Source of the DNA: CAZKMM01 sp964553915
Lineage (GTDB): Bacteria; RBG-13-61-14; DRUE01
Assembly: GCA_964553915.1 (NCBI GenBank)
Contig: CAZKMM010000001.1
Span: 1-52,482 of the forward strand
Direction: 5' to 3'
Length of the DNA stretch: 52,482 nucleotides
Under the pieces are notes generated by a model. The model was not told the origin of the DNA, did no database searches, and saw only the letters and a program-made list of their open reading frames with translations. Within the stretch, counting starts at the first letter, position 1. The number at the start of each line of letters is the position of its first letter. Position numbers and translations under genes: made by a program. Shown here piece by piece: positions 1 to 6,118 of the stretch.

Positions 1-2
1 AC

Positions 3-371
3 TGTGGATATGAATTCCAAACCAGCGGTCCTCACGAGTTTTATCGGGACCGTGAAGGAAAAATCAAACCCTATGGACATCCGGTGCCAATCAGCAAAGA
101 AGCAGAAGAAATTGGAGTCTGTGGCTTTTTAGGAGATGTTTACTGCCCCAACTGCGACCAGGTCTATAAGGATATAATTCTGGCAGAATTCACCCAGTCG
201 GTTAAAAATTCTTTAAAATTGTGGGCAGGGGATTGGGCTCCCAAAGACCCTAAACCTGCCTCCTGCCCCAGATGTGGAAATACTAACTTAATTCTAGAGC
301 CGGTTAAGGGAATGAAGTGCCCAAGATGTAAGAAAGGATATATTGAGGGATTTTTAGAATTGATAACTTGA
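3..371 (+). CDS. Zinc-ribbon protein, 5' end outside window
   Basis: The reading frame is open from the left edge and ends with TGA at 369-371, so the true start lies upstream. A GTG at 84 is in frame, but the frame upstream of it (beginning C-G-Y-E-F) is also protein-like, so I treat the gene as truncated by the window edge. Three CxxC pairs are visible (CPNC, CPRC, CPRC), typical of stacked zinc-ribbon knuckles. The C-terminus reads like a small zinc-binding domain rather than an enzyme. The specific function is unknown. It sits 92 bases upstream of araB and has a separate promoter candidate between them, so the two need not be linked. Confidence 0.6.
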   Translation, partial: CGYEFQTSGPHEFYRDREGKIKPYGHPVPISKEAEEIGVCGFLGDVYCPNCDQVYKDIILAEFTQSVKNSLKLWAGDWAPKDPKPASCPRCGNTNLILEPVKGMKCPRCKKGYIEGFLELIT

Positions 372-407
372 CCATTTCCCTAGCTATTTTTATTAACCTA
401 AAAGATT

Positions 408-436
408 TTGAGAAATTCTTCCTTATCTGCTAAATT
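408..436 (+). promoter_or_regulatory. Candidate sigma-70 promoter for araB
   Basis: TTGAGA (408-413) and TAAATT (431-436) are separated by 17 bases, placing the start of transcription near 443. An AGGAG ribosome-binding site follows about 8 bases before the araB ATG at 464. The -35 matches the consensus at 5 of 6 positions and the -10 at 4 of 6. Confidence 0.45.
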
Positions 437-463
437 TTTTCAAAACATTCAGGAGTAGCGAAA

Positions 464-2164
464 ATGAGGCAAGAAGTTTATGTTCTGGGTCTAGATTTCG
501 GCACTAATTCAGTTCGGGCGCTTCTGGTGGATTTAACCAGTGGAGAAGAAATTACCGATGCGGTGGCAAACTATCCCAGCGGGGAGCAGGGAGTAATTTT
601 AGATGAAAAGAATGACCTGGTTGCCCGCCAGCATCCCAATGACTGGCTGGTTTCTATGAGCCGGGCAGTAAAAAAAGCCCTTAGCCAGGCTAAAAAGCAG
701 AGAAAAAACTTTTCTGCAGAAAAAATTATCGGCATTGGGATAGACACCACTGGTTCTACTCCTCTCCCTCTGGATAAAAATCTTACTCCCCTGGCTTTTC
801 ATTCAGAATTTTCCGGGGAGCTTAATGCCCTAGCCTGGCTCTGGAAAGACCACTCCAGCTATGCGGAAGCAGAAGAAATTATGGAAAAAGCCAGGAAATA
901 TCGTCCGGAATATCTGGAAATGTATGGCGGGGTTTATTCTTCAGAGTGGTTCTGGTCTAAGATTCTCCACTGCAGAAGGGTGGCTCCCCGGGTGTTCAGG
1001 TCTGCCTACACCTGGGCAGAGGCTTCGGACTGGATTCCTGCCCTGCTCTGCGGGATAAAAGACCCGAACCAGATGAAAAGAAACATCTGCTCCGCAGGAC
1101 ATAAAGGAATGTTTAATCCTCGCTGGGGAGGATATCCAGATAAAAAATTCCTCTCCCGGCTTGACCCTGGGCTTGCTTCTTTAAGAGAACCGCTCCCGGA
1201 CCAGGCTTATCCCTCAGACCAGAAAGCTGGTGAACTTTCAAAAGAATGGGCAAAAAGACTCGGATTAAAAGCAGGAATCCCGGTTGCAGTCGGCGCCCTG
1301 GATGCTCACTTCGGCGCGGTAGGCTCTGGAATCAAACCCAAAAGGCTTGTGAAAATCATCGGCACCTCCACCTGCGATATGATGGTGGTTCCCAAACCAG
1401 CGAGCCTCAGGGGGATTCCGGGCATTGCTGGAGTGGTAGGAGATTCCATCCTTCCCGGTTATATCGGGATAGAAGCGGGACAGAGCGCAGTAGGAGATAT
1501 TTTTAACTGGTTTGTCAGCCAGCTTGCTCCTTTCAAAATGAATCACGACCAGCTCACAATGCAGGCAAAAAGATTGGCTCCGGGAGAAAGCGGTTTAATT
1601 GCCCTGGACTGGAATAACGGCAACCGCTGTATTTTAATGGATGCCCGGCTGAGCGGTCTATTGCTCGGTCAGACTCTTCTCACCAGCCCGGCAGAAATAT
1701 ACCGGGCTTTAATAGAAGCCACTGCTTTTGGAGCCCGGGTGATTATTGAACAGATGGAAAAATTCGGGCTGGAGGTGAAAGAAATTGTCTGCACCGGGGG
1801 AATCTCAGAAAAAAATGATTTACTGCTTCAAATTTATGCGGATGTTTTAGGAAGACCAATGAAGCTGGCAAAAAGCCCGCAGGCTTGTGCCCTGGGCGGA
1901 GCGATTTTCGCCAGTGTGGTAGCTGGTAAAAAAGCTGGGGGATTTTCCAGCCCGGAGCAAGCCCAGAAAAAACTCTGTGGACTAAAAGAAAATGTCTTTC
2001 GTCCTCGCCCAGCTCATCATTCGGTTTATCAGGAGCTTTATCAGATTTATCTGGCTTTGCATAATGCTTTTGGTGGAATTGAAAAAAAAGCAGACTTAGG
2101 CTGGGTAATGAAAAAACTTATGGAAATAAAAGAGCGAGCAGGTAAAATAAAATCAGGGAGATGA
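464..2164 (+). CDS. araB: L-ribulokinase (AraB)
   Basis: This FGGY-family sugar kinase phosphorylates L-ribulose to L-ribulose 5-phosphate in L-arabinose catabolism. At 566 residues it has the usual AraB length. The N-terminal phosphate-binding segment reads GLDFGTNSVRALLVD. It is followed by the AraB-specific WLWKDH motif and the YGGVYSSEWFWSK block, which separate ribulokinases from xylulokinases and glycerol kinases. The C-terminal FGGY half carries the nucleotide-binding glycine motif CTGGISEKN. AGGAG lies 8 bases before the ATG. No araA or araD is in the window, so the rest of the pathway must lie elsewhere. The stop overlaps the next start (ATGA). Confidence 0.93.
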   Translation: MRQEVYVLGLDFGTNSVRALLVDLTSGEEITDAVANYPSGEQGVILDEKNDLVARQHPNDWLVSMSRAVKKALSQAKKQRKNFSAEKIIGIGIDTTGSTPLPLDKNLTPLAFHSEFSGELNALAWLWKDHSSYAEAEEIMEKARKYRPEYLEMYGGVYSSEWFWSKILHCRRVAPRVFRSAYTWAEASDWIPALLCGIKDPNQMKRNICSAGHKGMFNPRWGGYPDKKFLSRLDPGLASLREPLPDQAYPSDQKAGELSKEWAKRLGLKAGIPVAVGALDAHFGAVGSGIKPKRLVKIIGTSTCDMMVVPKPASLRGIPGIAGVVGDSILPGYIGIEAGQSAVGDIFNWFVSQLAPFKMNHDQLTMQAKRLAPGESGLIALDWNNGNRCILMDARLSGLLLGQTLLTSPAEIYRALIEATAFGARVIIEQMEKFGLEVKEIVCTGGISEKNDLLLQIYADVLGRPMKLAKSPQACALGGAIFASVVAGKKAGGFSSPEQAQKKLCGLKENVFRPRPAHHSVYQELYQIYLALHNAFGGIEKKADLGWVMKKLMEIKERAGKIKSGR

Positions 2165-2436
2165 GACCCGGGGAAACCAGATTAGAAGATTATAAAATCA
2201 GCCAGCTCAAACAAAGAGTGGATGAGCTCTGCGAGAAAATTAAAGCGGGAATTTCCTTGGAAAAATTTTTTCAGCAAGAAAAACGGCTCAGGGGTTATTG
2301 TTATCGGCTTTTCCCGGAAAAAATCTCTCTTTATGATTTAATTTACCGTTCTCGCTTCAGGCGTATCTGGGAGCAGTTCCGAGCAGAAACCATAGAGTTT
2401 GAGGAGGAAGAGGTTGAAAAAACAGACAAATATTAA
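2161..2436 (+). CDS. Small charged protein between araB and mazG
   Basis: This 91-residue protein starts at the ATGA overlap with the araB stop, which suggests translational coupling. It is rich in Lys, Arg and Glu and probably mostly helical. An aromatic/basic central stretch (RLRGYCYRLF, then YRSRFRRIWEQF) is followed by an acidic tail. It has no signal peptide, membrane segment or motif that I recognise. Its 3' end overlaps the start of mazG, and its last codons double as the mazG ribosome-binding site. I believe it is real because of the coupling on both sides, but I can assign no function. Confidence 0.5.
   Translation: MRPGETRLEDYKISQLKQRVDELCEKIKAGISLEKFFQQEKRLRGYCYRLFPEKISLYDLIYRSRFRRIWEQFRAETIEFEEEEVEKTDKY
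2401..2416 (+). promoter_or_regulatory. Ribosome-binding site fixing a TTG start for mazG
   Basis: GAGGAGG at 2401-2407 lies 6 bases before TTG at 2414. The more upstream TTG at 2399 has no Shine-Dalgarno sequence in front of it and would add five basic residues. I therefore place the mazG start at 2414. Confidence 0.6.
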
Positions 2437-3193
2437 AGACCTGGTAGAGCTGATGCAGAGACTTCGGGGAGAGGATGGATGCCCCTGGGATAAAAAGCAA
2501 ACCCCTCAAAGCCTTACTACCTATATCATTGAAGAAGCCTATGAACTGGTAGAAGCTATTGAACAGGGTGAGCCGGAAAAAATCTGTGAGGAGCTTGGGG
2601 ATTTGCTTTTTCAGATTATTTTTCAGGCGCAGATATTTTCTGAGCGAGGTCAATTTAATCTTGATGATGTTATTGAGCGGATTTATCAGAAGATGATTTA
2701 CCGCCATCCTCATGTTTTTGGTGATAAGCGGGTGGAAAAGCCCGAGGAAGTAAAAAAACAATGGGTGGAATTAAAACAAAAATCCCATCCCCAAAAATCT
2801 GTTTTAGGAGATGTTCCCCGTTCCCTTCCCGCTTTGCTCCGGGCAAGAAAAATTACCGATAATGCCAGCCAGGTGGGATTTGACTGGGAGAACACCGAGC
2901 AGGTGCTGGGAAAAGTGGAGGAAGAATGGCAGGAACTGACAAAAGCCTTTCAGAGTAAAGAGCAGAGCAGAATTGAACAGGAGTTTGGCGACCTGCTTTT
3001 TGCTCTGGTCAATCTGAGCCGGTTCGTGGGAGTAAATCCAGAGACCGCCTTAAAACAGGCAACCGAAAAGTTTGAAAAACGGTTTGCCTATATAGAGGAG
3101 CAAGCTCAAAAACAGGGCAAAAATCTAAAAGAAATGACCCTGAAAGAAATGGACGCCCTCTGGGAGGAAGCTAAAAACAAAGGGATTGCCTGA
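2414..3193 (+). CDS. mazG: Nucleoside triphosphate pyrophosphohydrolase MazG
   Basis: MazG hydrolyses NTPs and dNTPs to monophosphates and pyrophosphate, a house-cleaning role that in E. coli also moderates ppGpp. The start is taken as TTG 2414, giving 259 residues against 263 in E. coli. Both tandem MazG domains are visible. The first has LRGEDGCPWDKKQT followed by EEAYELVEAI and EELGDLLFQIIF, the metal-binding glutamates. The second has EFGDLLFALVNLSRF. The N-terminal LRxxxGCPWD motif is diagnostic. It follows araB and the small gene in one transcription unit. Confidence 0.93.
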   Translation: MKKQTNIKDLVELMQRLRGEDGCPWDKKQTPQSLTTYIIEEAYELVEAIEQGEPEKICEELGDLLFQIIFQAQIFSERGQFNLDDVIERIYQKMIYRHPHVFGDKRVEKPEEVKKQWVELKQKSHPQKSVLGDVPRSLPALLRARKITDNASQVGFDWENTEQVLGKVEEEWQELTKAFQSKEQSRIEQEFGDLLFALVNLSRFVGVNPETALKQATEKFEKRFAYIEEQAQKQGKNLKEMTLKEMDALWEEAKNKGIA

Positions 3194-3210
3194 AATAAAC
3201 CCTTTAAAAT

Positions 3211-3241
3211 TTGACTTTATCTTTTGATATGTCAATATAAA
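3211..3241 (+). promoter_or_regulatory. Candidate promoter for yceD-rpmF-fab genes
   Basis: TTGACT (3211-3216) and TATAAA (3236-3241) have a long 19-base spacer. Both boxes match the sigma-70 consensus at 5 of 6 positions. AAGGAG at 3257-3262 then precedes the ATG at 3270. Confidence 0.35.
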
Positions 3242-3269
3242 AATAAACCTCCCGAAAAGGAGCCTTCCA

Positions 3270-3815
3270 ATGTCCTTAATCGTCAATATAGAAAATCTAC
3301 CAGAAGAAGGTTTAGAGATTGAAGAAGAGTTTGAACGGAGCTGGCTTACCAATATCCCGGAATACACCGAAGTAAATGAGCAGGGATATGTTAAAGATAA
3401 AATTTTTATTTCTGGAAAACTCTCCCGGGAAGGAAATAACCTTCATCTGCGGGGAAAAGTAAAGCTCACCATTCATACCCTCTGCTCTCGCTGTGGAGAT
3501 GAGTTAGATTATTTAATTGATTCTGATTTTGAGCTGGTTTTAATGCCCGGTCCGGAAAGAATCTCCGAACTGGAAAAAGAACTCACCCCAGAAGACCTGG
3601 ACCATATTTATTATACCGGACCCGAGCTAGACCTTACCGGATATTTTAAGGAACAAATTGCTCTGGAAATTCCCATTCAGTTCCTGTGCAAACCAGACTG
3701 TAAGGGATTATGTCCGGGATGCGGAGCAAATCTTAATTATGAAAATTGCCGATGCCAGCAACAAGAAGGCGACCCCAGACTGACAATCCTTCGCCAGTTG
3801 AAAATTAACAAATAA
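3270..3815 (+). CDS. yceD: YceD/DUF177 family protein
   Basis: This 181-residue member of the DUF177 (YceD) family is nearly always found just before rpmF, as here (39 bases apart). YceD is linked to 23S rRNA accumulation in bacteria and plants. The N-terminal half is a beta-rich domain with the LCSRCGDEL segment. The C-terminus carries the cysteine-rich tail CKPDCKGLCPGCGANLN, a likely zinc-binding element seen in many non-proteobacterial members. AAGGAG sits 7 bases before the ATG. Confidence 0.85.
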   Translation: MSLIVNIENLPEEGLEIEEEFERSWLTNIPEYTEVNEQGYVKDKIFISGKLSREGNNLHLRGKVKLTIHTLCSRCGDELDYLIDSDFELVLMPGPERISELEKELTPEDLDHIYYTGPELDLTGYFKEQIALEIPIQFLCKPDCKGLCPGCGANLNYENCRCQQQEGDPRLTILRQLKINK

Positions 3816-3854
3816 TTCTTTAAACTTAACCAAAAATTTTCAGGAGCAGGGAAA

Positions 3855-4037
3855 ATGCCGGTTCCAAAAAGAAAAACCAGTAAATCCAGAAGAAATAAGC
3901 GCAGAGCCCATCATCACCTGGAAATCCCCAGCTTCAGCGTATGTCCGAACTGCGGGGAAAGAATTCTTCCTCACCGGATGTGTCCTTATTGCGGACATTA
4001 TAAGGGCAAACAAATTAAAGAGGTTGAAGAGGTTTGA
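3855..4037 (+). CDS. rpmF: 50S ribosomal protein L32
   Basis: This 60-residue protein of the large ribosomal subunit is recognised by the start MPVPKRKTSKSRRNKRRAHH and by the zinc-binding pairs CPNC and CPYC, so it is the cysteine-containing (C+) form of L32. Its length is normal. It is preceded by an AGGAG site and followed 37 bases later by fabD. In many bacteria plsX and fabH come between rpmF and fabD, but they are missing here. Confidence 0.97.
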   Translation: MPVPKRKTSKSRRNKRRAHHHLEIPSFSVCPNCGERILPHRMCPYCGHYKGKQIKEVEEV

Positions 4038-4074
4038 TTCAACGAATAGTTAGGTTCTGCCTGAAGGAAAAAAG

Positions 4075-5004
4075 ATGGGCTGGATAGCTCTTTTCCCCGG
4101 TCAGGGCTCCCAGCACCCCGGAATGGGAAAATCCTGGTATGAGGATTTTCCCCTGGTTCGGGAGTTATTTGAGCTGGCAAGTGATACCCTGAAAATAGAT
4201 TTTAAAAAGCTCTGCTTTGACGCTTCTGAAAGCGAGCTCACCCGCACCGAGAATGCCCAGCCTTCTCTTTTCCTGGTCTCTTATGTGGGCTATAAAATTC
4301 TGGAAACCGAGCTGGGATTTTCACCCCTGGCAGGAGCCGGACACAGCCTGGGAGAATACACCGCTTTGGTTTCTGCTCAGGCACTGGAATTTACTGATGG
4401 CATAAAACTTACCCGCAGGCGGGGAGAGTTGATGGCAAAAGCCTGTGCGGCTCAATCCGGCGGAATGCTGGCGGTTCTGGGCTTGAGCCCGGAGGAGGTG
4501 AAGGAGCTGTGTCAGGAAGCCTCGGAGAGCAAGATTTTAGTCCCGGCTAATTTCAATGCTCCCGGGCAGATTGTTATTTCTGGAGAGTTGGAAGCTATTG
4601 AGCGAGCCCGGGAAATTTTGAAAGAAAGAAAAAAACGGGCAATCCCTTTAAAAGTCAGCGGGGCATTCCATTCTCTTTTAATGGAATCTGCAAAAAAAGG
4701 GCTGGAAGAAGTGCTGGCAGAAGTAAAATTTGCTAACCCTAAATTCCCGGTGATTTCCAATCTAGAAGCCAAGCCTTATCCCTCAGGAGATTCTGCTCCT
4801 CATCTGCTCGCCAGTCAAATTATCTCTCCGGTTCGCTGGGAAGAATCCCTTTATTATTTAAAAGCAATGAAACCCGAGGGGTTTATTGAAATAGGTCCGG
4901 GAAAGGTTCTGGCAGGGCTGGTAAAAAGAACCCTTCCAGAAATGAGCATTTTGAATTTTTCTGAACCCAAGGACTTAAAAGAACTGGAAAAAATCCTCCA
5001 ATGA
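4075..5004 (+). CDS. fabD: Malonyl-CoA:ACP transacylase FabD
   Basis: FabD moves malonyl groups from CoA to acyl carrier protein, supplying the extender unit of fatty-acid synthesis. The 309 residues match the family length. The N-terminal GQGSQ motif, the nucleophile elbow GHSLGEY (catalytic Ser) and the downstream SGAFHS (catalytic His) are all present. The stop codon overlaps the fabG start by four bases (ATGA), so the two are probably translationally coupled. Confidence 0.96.
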   Translation: MGWIALFPGQGSQHPGMGKSWYEDFPLVRELFELASDTLKIDFKKLCFDASESELTRTENAQPSLFLVSYVGYKILETELGFSPLAGAGHSLGEYTALVSAQALEFTDGIKLTRRRGELMAKACAAQSGGMLAVLGLSPEEVKELCQEASESKILVPANFNAPGQIVISGELEAIERAREILKERKKRAIPLKVSGAFHSLLMESAKKGLEEVLAEVKFANPKFPVISNLEAKPYPSGDSAPHLLASQIISPVRWEESLYYLKAMKPEGFIEIGPGKVLAGLVKRTLPEMSILNFSEPKDLKELEKILQ

Positions 5005-5759
5005 TTCAAGGAAAGCCCCTTTCTGGTCAAAAAGCCCTCATCACGGGAGCAAGCAGGGGGATTGGTCGAGCAATTACGCTCAAACTGGCAGAGCTGGGAG
5101 CCCTGGTGGTGATAAATTATTCTCAGGATGATGTCGGGGCAGAAAACACCCTGAAGCTGATTAAAGAAATCGGGGCAGAGGCACGGATAGAAAAATTTTC
5201 TGTCGCAAACTATCAAGAGGTAAAAGAGCATTTAAAAAAACTGGAAAAGGAGCTGGGAGGAATTGATATTCTGGTGAACAATGCTGGCATCACCCGGGAC
5301 CAGATTCTTCCCAGAATGAGCCCGGAGCAGTGGCAGGAGGTGATTTCTGTGAATCTTACCGGAGCATTTAATTGCTCCCGGTTCGTCAGTCGGCAGATGG
5401 TAAAAAAACATTATGGAAGAATTATCAATCTCAGTTCCGTGGTAGCACATCTGGGCAGGGTGGGGCAGGCAAATTATTCTGCAAGTAAAGCCGGACTGGA
5501 GGGATTAACCAGAAGCCTGGCACTGGAGCTGGCTCCTTATGGCATCACGGTTAATGCGGTGGCTCCGGGATTGATTGAAACAGATATGACCCAAAGCCTT
5601 CCTCAAAAACAGCTTGATGAAATTATCTCCCGAATTCCGGTAAAAAGAACTGGCAAGCCCGAAGAGGTTGCAGAGCTGGTGGCTTTTCTGGCTCTTCCTT
5701 CCAGCTCTTATATCACCGGACAGGTCATCCATATAAATGGCGGATTGTTTTTGGGATAA
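5001..5759 (+). CDS. fabG: 3-oxoacyl-ACP reductase FabG
   Basis: This NADPH-dependent short-chain dehydrogenase reduces 3-oxoacyl-ACP in the fatty-acid elongation cycle. It is 252 residues long. The cofactor motif TGASRGIGRAI, the NNAG motif, the catalytic Ser (NLSSVV) and the YSASK Tyr/Lys pair are visible, as is the C-terminal SYITGQVIHINGG block typical of FabG. It lies in a coupled unit after fabD and just before acpP, which supports FabG over other SDR enzymes. Confidence 0.94.
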   Translation: MIQGKPLSGQKALITGASRGIGRAITLKLAELGALVVINYSQDDVGAENTLKLIKEIGAEARIEKFSVANYQEVKEHLKKLEKELGGIDILVNNAGITRDQILPRMSPEQWQEVISVNLTGAFNCSRFVSRQMVKKHYGRIINLSSVVAHLGRVGQANYSASKAGLEGLTRSLALELAPYGITVNAVAPGLIETDMTQSLPQKQLDEIISRIPVKRTGKPEEVAELVAFLALPSSSYITGQVIHINGGLFLG

Positions 5760-5801
5760 GTTTTTGTTAAAATTTATAAAAATTTTAAGGAGCTAAAAAA
5801 G

Positions 5802-6050
5802 ATGCTGGTTAAAGATAAGGTAATCCAGTTAATTATTGAACATCTTGACCTGGAGCCAGAAAAAGTGGTGCCCGAAGCTCATTTTATTGATGACCTGGGA
5901 ATCAGCTCTATGGACCTCTGGGAACTGGTCTTGATTATGGAAGATGAATTTGACCTGGAAGTGCCAGATGAAGACCTGGAAAAAATCCAGACCATTAAAA
6001 ACGCGATTGAATACATAGAAGCCCGGGTCGGCAAGGAAATTCCTGATTAG
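5802..6050 (+). CDS. acpP: Acyl carrier protein
   Basis: This 82-residue acidic four-helix protein carries the growing fatty acid on a phosphopantetheine arm. The modified serine is most likely Ser36, in the context DDLGISSMDLWEL. The common DSLD motif is replaced by SSMD, with an adjacent Ser35 and a bulky Trp40 on helix II. AAGGAG precedes the ATG. No fabF follows, as it would in the classical cluster. The unusual helix II leaves room for a specialised role, but the position after fabG supports a housekeeping ACP. Confidence 0.88.
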   Translation: MLVKDKVIQLIIEHLDLEPEKVVPEAHFIDDLGISSMDLWELVLIMEDEFDLEVPDEDLEKIQTIKNAIEYIEARVGKEIPD

Positions 6051-6083
6051 CCATCCTCTTTCCCTTTAAAATAATCTAAATAT

Positions 6084-6112
6084 TTGCGATACCCCCCAGC
6101 CTGAGTTATGAT
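6084..6112 (+). promoter_or_regulatory. Promoter for the cyclic-nucleotide operon, likely leaderless
   Basis: TTGCGA (6084-6089) and TATGAT (6107-6112) are separated by 17 bases. The cyclase ATG is at 6119, only 6 bases after the -10 box and with just A residues between. Transcription would start at or next to the A of the ATG, and there is no room for a Shine-Dalgarno sequence. Confidence 0.5.
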
Positions 6113-6118
6113 AAAAAA

